Translations under genes and position numbers: made by a program
The notes under the pieces: generated by a model
The model's database searches: none
What the model saw: the letters and a program-made list of their open reading frames with translations, nothing else
Told to the model about the DNA's origin: nothing
Part shown: one piece after another, positions 56,935 through 64,000 of the stretch
How positions within the stretch are numbered: position 1 is the stretch's first letter
Layout of the letters: each line of letters starts with the position of its first letter
From: Pelagibius sp028280305
GTDB lineage: Bacteria > Pseudomonadota > Alphaproteobacteria > Kiloniellales > Kiloniellaceae
Length of the DNA stretch: 64,000 bases
NCBI RefSeq assembly: GCF_965233615.1
Contig: NZ_OZ247495.1
Reading direction: 5' to 3' (one strand)

Positions 56935-58643
56935 GAGGGCTTGTCCCCGGCCTGCTTCGCACGCTCTTCGGCGACCAGTTCCTTCTTGGAGAGCTTGCCG
57001 ATGATGGTCTTCGGCAGGGCGTCGCGGATCTCGATCTGACGCGGCATCTCCATGGGCGAGAGCTTGTCTTCCAGAAACTCCTGCAGCGGCTCCAGTTCCA
57101 GGCTTTCGCCGTCCTTCAAGCGGATAAAGGCCTTGGGGATTTCGCCGCGGTAGTCGTCAGGCACGCCGATCACCGTCACCTCGGCGACGGCGGGATGGCG
57201 ATAGATGGCCTCTTCGATGTGGCGCGGATAGACGTTATAGCCGCTGGAGATGATGACTTCTTTCAAGCGATCGATCAGGAAAGTGTAGCCGTCAGCATCC
57301 ATATAGCCGACATCACCGGTATGGACGCTGCCGTTGCGCAAGGTTTGGGCGGTTTCTTCCGGGCGCTGCCAGTAGCCGGCCATAACCTGGGGGCCTCTGA
57401 CGCAGATCTCGCCAACCTCGCCTTGGGGCATAAGCTTGTCGGGATCGTCGAGGGAGCGGATTTCGATGGTCGTCGCCGGCATCGGCAAGCCCACCGAGCC
57501 GTCTTTCTGAGTCCCGAACAACGGATTGCAGGTCACTACGGGCGAGGTTTCGCTGAGGCCGTAACCCTCCAGCAGGGTGGCGCTGGTGATCGCCTCGAAA
57601 CCTTCGCGCACCTCCTGCGGCAGCGACGCGCCGCCGGAGAGGCAATAACGGATACAGGAGAGGTCGTAGCTTTCGATCTTCGGTGTGTTGATGATGGCGT
57701 TGTAGAGCGTCGGTACACCGGGGAAACAGGTCGGCTTGGTGCGGGCGATCGCCTTCAGCAGCATCTTGATCTCGAAACGCGGCAGCAGAATGATCTCAGC
57801 GGCGCCACGAATTCCCAAGTGCATGATCACCGTCATGGCAAAGACATGGAACAGTGGCAGCACCGCCAGCATCCGCTCCTTGCCCATCTCCGCACCGATG
57901 AACCAGGTCCAGAGTTGGCTGGCATTGGCCGAAAGGTTGCCATGGGTCAGCATCGCCCCCTTGGGAACGCCGGTCGTGCCACCGGTGTACTGCAGCACCG
58001 CAACGTCCTCTGTGGTGACGCTGGCCGGCTCGAAGCCGCCGTCGTTATCGATCAAGTCGGCAAAACGCAGATAGCCATCGCCCGCCGGGGCCTTGGCCAG
58101 GTCTCCCCGCTTGGCAATGGCAAAGAGCTGACGACTGGGAAACCGCAGGATGTCGGTCATGGCGCAGACCACGACCTTTTTCAGCGGCGTGCGCTCAAAG
58201 GCGGTGACCAGCTTCGGCAGCAGGATTTTCAGATCCAGCGTGACCGCGATCTCGGCACCGGAGTCTTCGATCAGGCCGAGCACCTCTTCTTCGGCGTAGA
58301 GCGGATTCACATTGACGACGATGGCGCCCAGCTTCATCAGGGCAAAGTAACTCACCACATAGTAGGGCGTGTTGGGCAGGAAGAGCGCGACCCGCGAGCC
58401 TTTCTTTACCCCCAGGTCCTGAAAGCCGCGGGCGGCCCGATCAACCAGCGCGGAGATCTCCGCATAGCTGTAACGCTTGCCAAGAAAATCGAGACAGGGG
58501 CGGTCGCCATAGCCGGCGACAGCGCGGTCGAAGGCCTCGTAGAGGGGCTCCTGCAGGACATCACCACCCCACTCGATCTCGGGCGGATAAGATTCATCCC
58601 AGGGCTGCGCCTGCGTCTGTACTTCTGAAGTTCCCAAGGCCAC
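56931..58643 (-). CDS. fadD: Long-chain fatty-acid-CoA ligase
   Basis: A 570-residue AMP-forming ligase. The phosphate-binding loop is YTGGTTGVPKGAMLTHGN, and VPTLYNAIIN, LLEGYGLSETSPVVTCNP and the hinge DRLKEVIISSGYNVYPRHIEEAI are typical of FadD. C-terminal PKTIIGKLSKKEL holds the catalytic lysine. It activates free fatty acids to acyl-CoA at the inner membrane, the entry to the pathway coded downstream. It is the first gene of fadD-merR-fadA-fadB-acd. The promoter region 58644-58982 carries a MerR-type dyad. Confidence 0.94.
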   Translation of the reverse strand: MALGTSEVQTQAQPWDESYPPEIEWGGDVLQEPLYEAFDRAVAGYGDRPCLDFLGKRYSYAEISALVDRAARGFQDLGVKKGSRVALFLPNTPYYVVSYFALMKLGAIVVNVNPLYAEEEVLGLIEDSGAEIAVTLDLKILLPKLVTAFERTPLKKVVVCAMTDILRFPSRQLFAIAKRGDLAKAPAGDGYLRFADLIDNDGGFEPASVTTEDVAVLQYTGGTTGVPKGAMLTHGNLSANASQLWTWFIGAEMGKERMLAVLPLFHVFAMTVIMHLGIRGAAEIILLPRFEIKMLLKAIARTKPTCFPGVPTLYNAIINTPKIESYDLSCIRYCLSGGASLPQEVREGFEAITSATLLEGYGLSETSPVVTCNPLFGTQKDGSVGLPMPATTIEIRSLDDPDKLMPQGEVGEICVRGPQVMAGYWQRPEETAQTLRNGSVHTGDVGYMDADGYTFLIDRLKEVIISSGYNVYPRHIEEAIYRHPAVAEVTVIGVPDDYRGEIPKAFIRLKDGESLELEPLQEFLEDKLSPMEMPRQIEIRDALPKTIIGKLSKKELVAEERAKQAGDKPS

Positions 58644-58754
58644 GTTCCACCACTCTGCCGACGTGAAAGGGATCTGCGTTTCTGGCGGGCGGCGCCCCAG
58701 CGGGCCTCCGGCACCAGCCTCTCCACACCTTTGACTATGTGTAGATCGTAAAGG

Positions 58755-58776
58755 TTACGTCAATAAGATGACGTAA
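58755..58776. promoter_or_regulatory. Probable MerR operator upstream of the fad operon
   Basis: TTACGTC (58755-58761) and GACGTAA (58770-58776) are perfect inverted 7-mers around AATAAGAT. The octamer CGTAAAGG also occurs twice in the same direction, at 58747 and 58772, so the site may be longer. It lies 112 bases upstream of the fadD start. MerR proteins of the LiuR group bind similar ACGT-containing dyads. Confidence 0.65.
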
Positions 58777-58918
58777 AGGTAAACTCGCCGAGGCTGTGTC
58801 AAATTCGGCCTTGGCGCGGATACCGCCAACCACTATCTGAAATTGTGTCACATGGAAAAATAAGCGAAAAAGGCGAAATTTGGGCCTGGATTGCGCTTCA
58901 TGGCCCGGAAAGCAAGAA

Positions 58919-58944
58919 CGGGCGGTGGCTTTCGCCACCACCCG
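58919..58944 (-). terminator. Intrinsic terminator of the RTX gene
   Basis: On the minus strand CGGGTGGTGGC and GCCACCGCCCG form an 11-bp stem with one mismatch around a GAAA loop, followed by TTCTTGCTTTCC. It begins 39 bases after the stop of the RTX gene. The T run is imperfect, but the hairpin is strong. Confidence 0.65.
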
Positions 58945-58982
58945 TCTCGCTTGGCCGAACCCGACCCCCCCCACGGGCTGGG

Positions 58983-61900
58983 TCAGGCTGCCAGATTGCC
59001 GCTGTCGATCAGGGCCTGGATGATCTCGGCATCATTGTTGCCAAGAGCGGTCAGGTCCACACCCTGCAGGACAATCGTCGTCGTATCTTCGCCGGCGCCT
59101 TCGCCGTCGAGATCGACGGTTATCGTGGTGTCGGTGCCGTCAAAGTCAAAGTCCAGGAAGGCATCCAGATCCTCTGCGGACGCCTCTTCCGGCGCAGCCT
59201 CAAGTAAATCAACGAGGTTGAGCACATCGCCGCCGTCACCGGTCGTGAAGTCACCGATCGTGTCGGTATCGCCGGTATCCGCAGCGGTGAAGACGAACTT
59301 GTCACTACCCTCACCGCCGAAGAGAACGTCATCGCCCTCACCACCGAAAAGGATGTCGTTGCCGGCACCGCCATCGAGGAAGTCGTTGCCGAGACCACCA
59401 AACAACTCATCACTACCTTCACCACCGAACAGCTCATCACTACCTCCACCACCGTAGAGATCATCGTTGCCTGCCCCGCCATAGAGCGTGTCGGCACCGC
59501 CGCCGCCGAAGATGTTGTCTTCTCCTTCGTCACCGTAGAGCAGATCGGCACCGCCAGTCTGCTCGCTGCCGTCGCTGGCATCGCCGTAGATAACGTCGTT
59601 GCCGCCGCCGCCAAAGATGGTGTCGTCGCCACCAATGCCGACCTCCGTCGAGCCGCCCCCGGTCGCCAGGGCGTCGCCGGCGATCAGATCGTCGCCCTCG
59701 CCGCCCAGGATGGAGTCGTCGCCACCCTGATCGACCCTTGCGACCCCACCAACGGACAGCGCGTCGCCCGAGATGGTGTCGTTGCCGTCGCCGGCAATGA
59801 TGGTGTCCTGGCTGACCCGGTTGTTGGGGTCGCCGCCGGTCGGATCGTTCACCACCTCGGCATCGCCGCCACCGGTCGCCAGGGCATCGCCGGAAATCAG
59901 GTCGTTGCCGGATCCGGTTTCGATCAGATCACTGCCGACGATGGCAAGACCGGCGACATTGGAATAGGTGTTGACGACCCGGGCCTTGGCCCCGGCGCCC
60001 GTTGCCAGAGCATCACCGGCGACAACATTGTCACCGTTGCCCGCCTTAATGGTGTCGTTACCGGCGGAGGCTAGGCCGCCGAAGAAGGCCACGACATTGT
60101 TTTCCACCGTGGCATCGCCGCCATCAGCACCCGTGCTGGCGGCATCGCCGGCAATCACATCGCCCTGGTGATCGTCCGACGCCGTGATGGAGTCGTTACC
60201 GGCCTGTGCAATGCCGAGCAGGCTCGCTTCGGCATCGTTACGGACAGTGGCGGTGCCACCCGCCCCGACCGCCAGGGCATCGCCCGCGACCGTGTCGGAG
60301 CCGCCGCCGAGGTCGATCACATCGCCGCCGGCGCGGCCAATGCCCAGCGTAGCCATCACCTTGTTCACGACCGTGGCAAGGGCACCGGCGGAAACCGCCA
60401 GCGCATCACCGGCAACGAGATCGTTGCCGCTTCCGGTGTCGATGTTGTCGTTGCCGGCAAAGGCGCCGTCAATAAAGTTTGCCGTCACGGTATTGGTGAC
60501 GTCAGCCGCCGCTTGGCCATTGGTGGAGATTGCCAGAGCATCACCTGCCACCCGGTTGTTGCCGTCGCCGGCATCGATGCTGTCGTTGCCGGCCCGGCCG
60601 ATGAGACCGCTCGCGGTGTTGACCTGAGTGGCTGTTGCCCCGTTCACGCCGTCGGCCAGGGTATCGCCGGCGATGCTGTCGTTGCCGCCGCCGATGATCT
60701 CGTCGTTGCCGGCGGAACCGCTGTTGGCGGTGTTTCCGGCTTCCACGAATGCGATGCCGGAGGCACCCGTGGCTACGGCCATAGCGTCACCGGCGATCCG
60801 GTTGTTGCCGGCACCGGCAGAGATGCTGTCATTGCCGGCAAAGCTGCCCCTGCCGCTGGCGTCATTAGATACCCCAGCCGCCGCCCGGCCTTCCGCTCCA
60901 TCGGCAAAGGCCAGGGCGTCACCGGCGATCAGATTGTCGCCGTCACCGGCAGAAATGGTGTCGTTGCCGGCGCGCGCGAGATTGGCGGCCGAATTCTCAG
61001 CAACGGCATTGGCGAAGCCAAAGTCGCCGATAGCGACCGCCAGCGCATCACCGGCAATCACATTATCGCCGTCGCCTCCGTCGATGAAATCGCTGCCGAC
61101 CGGAGCCTGGGAGGCCCCAAAGACCGCCTTGTTGACGGCCATGGCTTCTGCAAAAGCGCCGAATGCGTCTTTGTTGCCGGCAATGGCCGCAGCGTCGCCA
61201 CCGATCACGTCAGAGCCTTCACCGCCGTCAATCACGTCATTGGCAAAGCCGGTATCTGCAGAATTGTTATCGGCGCGATTAACACTATCGTCAGCGTAGG
61301 CATAGGCCCGCGCGGTCTGCGCATCGGTCGCCAGGGCATCGCCGGAGATCAGGTCATCGCCGTTGCCGGCAATAATGCTGTCGTTGCCGCCGAGGATGGC
61401 GATGGCATCGAACTCCGTTCCGTCGAACATGTCGCTGAGGGCCGGATCGCCGTACTCGCCGACGCCCCCTTCGCCGCCATCGCCGTCATCAAGATTCTTC
61501 ACATTGTTCAGCGCGTCGCCGGCAATCACATCGTTGCCGGCATGGTTCAGGTCATCCTCGGGCAGGCCGCCAACCTCCCCGGCGCCGTCACCGAAGAGCT
61601 GGTCGTCGCCGGTGCCGCCGTCCAGGGAGTCGTCGCCCTGGCCGCCGATCAGGAAGTCACTGCCGGAGCCCCCATAGAGGGCGTCGTTCCCGGCCTCGCC
61701 GAAGAGGAAGTCGTTGTGGTCGCTGAACAGCGGTTCCTGATCCAGACCGGCCGCACCCTCGCCGCCGTCGGTCAGAAGCTGTTCAAACTGGTCAAGAATT
61801 TTCTGAGCCTGCTGCTCCGCCAAGTCCTGCGATCCGCCGTAGAGGGAATCGTCACCGCCGGCACCGAGCAGAAAATCGGGCCCGCCGTTGCCTTCAAGCA

Positions 61901-63305
61901 GATCGCCGCCGTCTTCGGCCTGCAGAAAGTTCTGTCCGGCCAGGGGGTCCGGGTTGTCCTGACCCGGGTCCAGGTCGTCGTTCAAGGGATCGCCGGGATT
62001 CAGATCCGGCTCGCCGAAAACCTCATCCGTGTTGTTGGCGTTGCCGTCGGTCGGCTGCGTGCCCGTGGTCCAGTCGTCCTGGCTGTCGGTGTCGTCAGTA
62101 TCTACCCGCGAGAAAATCTTGTGACCGCTGGTGAGGATACCGTTGAAGGTCTCGAAATCGAGGTTGAGCAGCGGCGAGCCGAAACCCTCCGGCGCCCCTG
62201 CGAAGTTCGGATTGTTCAGCCCGTCCTGATCGGCGCCGTTGGCGGCAAAACCGTCGACATGCTGGTCGCCCTGATTATCTTCACCGGCGCGGAACACCAC
62301 GTTCACAGCGATGGGGTCGGTCGTATCCTCGCCCAGGTCCCAGAATTCGGCATCGTCGATTTCGAAGCCGTCGACCACGTTGCCGTCGGCATCGAAGACC
62401 CGCGCAACGATGATTTCCTCACCGTCTTCGCCGGTATCGTCGGCGACTTGGTAGAAAACGATGTATCCGCCCGGCGGGATGGTGACGCCATCCGGAATCA
62501 CCACGGTTATGACATCGCCATCGGGATTGACGATCTCGATTGTCACGTCGTCGAGCGAAATCTCGTCATCTGAAGTGTTCAGAAGCTCGATATAGTTGAA
62601 TTCCTGGAGCAGCTCATTGGAAGCGCCTTCCTCATCTGCCGCAGATTCGGTGCCGGGCAGATCGGGAATGCGCAGCGCAACCCCCAGGCCGATCTCGTTG
62701 ACCAGGACCGGCGGCGGGACGAAGACAAACTCGATCTCGTCGGGTTCGACGCCTGCCGCACCAAATGCGAGTTCGGTGGTGCCCAGCGTATCCTGGGCCG
62801 ACAACAAATCGACCGTCTCGCCAAAATCGTCGTTGTACTGCGATCCGCCCCCACTGAGCGGTCCCTGGCCGGCAGCCGTTTCGAGGCTTGTGTCGTCGGT
62901 CCCCGCCAGCGCCAAGGCTTGGCTCAGCAGCACCTCGGCGCCGATTTCGACACCGCCGACGGTGAAGCTCGGAGCGTCGCCGCCTTCGACCAGGGTGACC
63001 ATGTCGAGGAACACAATCTGGCTGTCCGGGGTGCCGTCGCCGTTGTCGTCGAAAGCCAGAATGAAGTTGGCGCCCTCGACCTGCACCTGCGCCGCGCCCG
63101 GGGCGAAATCAAGATTGTAGACCTGGCCCGCCGCTGCCTGAACCTCGACCGTCTGGCCGGGCGTCGGGCGCGGAAGGCTTATGACCGCGCCGGCCTGACC
63201 GGTGGTCTCCGTGTCGCTTCCGCCACCGCTGGCGTGGTCGGTTTCGGCGAGCGCCGCCGTGATGTCTTCCCGACCTTCAAATCCGCTCGACAGATCGTCC
63301 GTCAT
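58983..63305 (-). CDS. Large RTX (calcium-binding) protein with lamin-tail-like domain and GDALA repeat array
   Basis: A 1440-residue, very acidic protein with no signal peptide, expected to be secreted by a type I system. GGAG is 8 bases before the ATG. Residues ~36-130 form an N-terminal domain (ISLPRPTPGQTVEVQAAAGQ). Residues ~200-290 resemble a lamin-tail domain (NYIELLNTSDDEISLDDVTI, IPPGGYIVFYQ). RTX repeats of GGxGxDxLxGG type occupy ~465-580 and ~1195-1335. Between them, at ~590-1215, stand about fifteen copies of a roughly 43-residue unit centred on IAGDALA. The C-terminus (~1336-1440; FVFTAADTGDTDTIGDF, TTITVDLDGEGAG) looks like the VCA0849-type type I secretion signal. No enzyme domain is seen; an adhesin or surface-layer role is a guess. 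No secretion genes are nearby. Confidence 0.9.
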   Translation of the reverse strand: MTDDLSSGFEGREDITAALAETDHASGGGSDTETTGQAGAVISLPRPTPGQTVEVQAAAGQVYNLDFAPGAAQVQVEGANFILAFDDNGDGTPDSQIVFLDMVTLVEGGDAPSFTVGGVEIGAEVLLSQALALAGTDDTSLETAAGQGPLSGGGSQYNDDFGETVDLLSAQDTLGTTELAFGAAGVEPDEIEFVFVPPPVLVNEIGLGVALRIPDLPGTESAADEEGASNELLQEFNYIELLNTSDDEISLDDVTIEIVNPDGDVITVVIPDGVTIPPGGYIVFYQVADDTGEDGEEIIVARVFDADGNVVDGFEIDDAEFWDLGEDTTDPIAVNVVFRAGEDNQGDQHVDGFAANGADQDGLNNPNFAGAPEGFGSPLLNLDFETFNGILTSGHKIFSRVDTDDTDSQDDWTTGTQPTDGNANNTDEVFGEPDLNPGDPLNDDLDPGQDNPDPLAGQNFLQAEDGGDLLEGNGGPDFLLGAGGDDSLYGGSQDLAEQQAQKILDQFEQLLTDGGEGAAGLDQEPLFSDHNDFLFGEAGNDALYGGSGSDFLIGGQGDDSLDGGTGDDQLFGDGAGEVGGLPEDDLNHAGNDVIAGDALNNVKNLDDGDGGEGGVGEYGDPALSDMFDGTEFDAIAILGGNDSIIAGNGDDLISGDALATDAQTARAYAYADDSVNRADNNSADTGFANDVIDGGEGSDVIGGDAAAIAGNKDAFGAFAEAMAVNKAVFGASQAPVGSDFIDGGDGDNVIAGDALAVAIGDFGFANAVAENSAANLARAGNDTISAGDGDNLIAGDALAFADGAEGRAAAGVSNDASGRGSFAGNDSISAGAGNNRIAGDAMAVATGASGIAFVEAGNTANSGSAGNDEIIGGGNDSIAGDTLADGVNGATATQVNTASGLIGRAGNDSIDAGDGNNRVAGDALAISTNGQAAADVTNTVTANFIDGAFAGNDNIDTGSGNDLVAGDALAVSAGALATVVNKVMATLGIGRAGGDVIDLGGGSDTVAGDALAVGAGGTATVRNDAEASLLGIAQAGNDSITASDDHQGDVIAGDAASTGADGGDATVENNVVAFFGGLASAGNDTIKAGNGDNVVAGDALATGAGAKARVVNTYSNVAGLAIVGSDLIETGSGNDLISGDALATGGGDAEVVNDPTGGDPNNRVSQDTIIAGDGNDTISGDALSVGGVARVDQGGDDSILGGEGDDLIAGDALATGGGSTEVGIGGDDTIFGGGGNDVIYGDASDGSEQTGGADLLYGDEGEDNIFGGGGADTLYGGAGNDDLYGGGGSDELFGGEGSDELFGGLGNDFLDGGAGNDILFGGEGDDVLFGGEGSDKFVFTAADTGDTDTIGDFTTGDGGDVLNLVDLLEAAPEEASAEDLDAFLDFDFDGTDTTITVDLDGEGAGEDTTTIVLQGVDLTALGNNDAEIIQALIDSGNLAA
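59663..61538 (-). repeat. Coding repeat array of the RTX protein (GDALA units)
   Basis: About fifteen copies of a unit with consensus AGNDxIxxGxGDNxIAGDALA followed by a variable Gly/Ala/Val stretch such as GxxAxVxN. The GDA/GDT motif falls at residues 596, 655, 703, 752, 795, 839, 880, 921, 966, 1008, 1053, 1097, 1139, 1180 and 1210, a usual spacing of 41-49. DNA copies are diverged, so the array is old rather than freshly expanded. Confidence 0.8.
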
Positions 63306-63682
63306 GTACTTTCTCCAAGAAAAAAATGTTCATCCAAGTCACAGACGAGCGGACCGAGCGGCGATCCGTTTCTATAGCTGTGGTTGCGCAGAATGTTGTC
63401 GCAGCCCGGTGCATTAACAAGATTTTGACGGTAACAAAGCATCAGTTTATGTATGAGTTTTTTGTTACAATCGGCAAAAATCTTCATCATTGCTGATGTA
63501 TAAGACTATTTTCCTAGGAAAATTTGGAGATTCTGCGACAAATGTCCTATTTGACCCGAAAATCGATTTGGCACCTTAACCACCAGGATTCGGGCAAAGA
63601 GTTTACAACCACACGCCAGAGGCGAACTTGACAGGGTCCACCTGAAGGGCGATTTCGCCCGCGTCAGCGACGTTTGCTATTC
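63306..63682. other. AT-rich gene-free region upstream of the RTX gene
   Basis: These 377 bases separate the RTX gene start from the end of the DUF2306 gene. The stretch from about 63410 to 63590 is AT-rich compared with the rest of the window and should hold the RTX promoter. It contains a perfect 16-base palindrome (63508-63523) and a GGGCG-ATTT-CGCCC hairpin (63647-63660). No reading frame or RNA gene is evident. Confidence 0.5.
63508..63523. promoter_or_regulatory. Perfect 16-bp palindrome upstream of the RTX gene
   Basis: ATTTTCCTAGGAAAAT is its own reverse complement and lies 203 bases upstream of the RTX start. Its form fits a dimeric regulator site. Which regulator binds is unknown, and a chance origin in AT-rich DNA cannot be excluded. 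Confidence 0.5.
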
Positions 63683-64000
63683 CTACGAAACTGTGTCGGG
63701 AACAGCTTCAGATTCCATGCCGCGACGCCGCATCCACCAAAGCATCATCTCGGCCAAGACGACGTTGGGCAGCCAGCAGGAGAAACTCAACAGTGCCGAT
63801 GTCTGGTCGTAGTCGAAACCCAGCACTTCGAAGACAAGAAGTTGTATGCGCAGCGAAATGGCGGCCGCGGTCAGGGCAAATGACCTCAACATCCAGCGGC
63901 GGTGGCAGTCGACGCGCCGCGCGACGGCATGTCGCCAAGCCACCACCGTGACGCCGATCCAGGCGAAAGCGAGGGCCGAAAATCCCGCTGTCGCAACCGG
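63683..64000 (-). CDS. DUF2306-type membrane protein, C-terminal part only
   Basis: The frame is open to the right edge and ends at 63683, so about 105 residues of the C-terminus are visible: VATAGFSALAFAWIGVTVVA, then HRRWMLRSFALTAAAISLRI and SFSCWLPNVVLAEMMLWWMR. The HRRWMLRSFALT motif is characteristic of DUF2306 membrane proteins, whose function is unknown. Three hydrophobic segments are seen. A GTG at 63946 is inside the gene and not its start. Confidence 0.82.
   Translation of the reverse strand, partial: PVATAGFSALAFAWIGVTVVAWRHAVARRVDCHRRWMLRSFALTAAAISLRIQLLVFEVLGFDYDQTSALLSFSCWLPNVVLAEMMLWWMRRRGMESEAVPDTVS

Noticed and set aside
59663..61538. Regular repeats that could suggest a CRISPR array
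   Set aside because: The periodicity is in a continuous protein frame, the DNA copies are diverged and there are no constant repeats with unique spacers.
60168..62573. 801-codon open frame on the plus strand inside the RTX gene
   Set aside because: It is a shadow of the repetitive, GC-rich RTX gene: the real protein on the minus strand has clear RTX repeats and secretion signal, while this one has no recognisable domain.

Overview
The window is high-GC, gene-dense chromosomal DNA of an alphaproteobacterium, most likely from the order Rhodospirillales or a neighbouring order. This rests on a complete hopanoid locus, a MetZ plus rhodanese pair, a TrpXYZ-like ABC transporter, two PAS_5-type proteins and an Ala/Gly-rich coding style. 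I see no rRNA, tRNA, CRISPR array, transposase or phage gene, and assign the order only by inference.

Layout. 1-4 kb: small-molecule catabolism (a truncated enolase-superfamily gene, a beta-hydroxyacid dehydrogenase, a Gfo/Idh/MocA oxidoreductase and a phosphonate monoester hydrolase-like sulfatase). 4-7.5 kb: a small exported protein followed by a membrane-integral chemoreceptor, an HD hydrolase and a PAS protein. 7.6-18.2 kb: the hopanoid locus hpnB-hpnC-hpnD-hpnE-shc-hpnG on the plus strand, hpnA and hpnH on the minus strand, and hpnM divergent from hpnA. It covers squalene formation from farnesyl diphosphate (HpnC, D, E), cyclisation (Shc), side-chain extension (HpnH, HpnG) and probable outer-membrane delivery (HpnM). 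18-24 kb: a quinone reductase-like dehydrogenase, a MetE-C-like protein, a two-TM protein, a DapA-family lyase behind a possible leader peptide and terminator, and rhodanese-metZ. 24-33 kb: an orphan Tat-exported peptide-binding protein, a large MscS channel, LysE and EamA exporters with a LysR regulator, and a death-on-curing toxin with its AbrB-type antitoxin under a perfect 34-bp palindrome.

33-44 kb: a three-gene ABC importer (ATPase, permease, binding protein), two aldo/keto reductases, a DinB protein, a lipoprotein hydrolase, a second PAS protein, a GcvA-like LysR regulator, a TetR-EamA operon with an evident operator, and an NTF2-like lipoprotein. 44-48 kb: an AraC-family remnant, an ECF sigma/anti-sigma pair, an orphan binding protein, an SDR without its catalytic Tyr/Lys and a DUF1203 protein. 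48-51 kb: a 953-residue DEAH helicase with two predicted transmembrane segments. 51-58.7 kb: a fatty-acid beta-oxidation operon (fadD-merR-fadA-fadB-like-acyl-CoA dehydrogenase) with a likely MerR operator upstream. 59-63.3 kb: a 1440-residue RTX protein carrying an unusual array of about fifteen GDALA-type repeats and a lamin-tail-like domain. The window ends in a truncated DUF2306 membrane protein.

The items most worth following up are the membrane-anchored helicase, the GDALA repeat array, the possible lysine leader peptide and orphan terminator before the DapA-like gene, the interspersed palindromic repeat family and the palindromic operators. All functional calls come from reading motifs and architecture by eye; no search was run.
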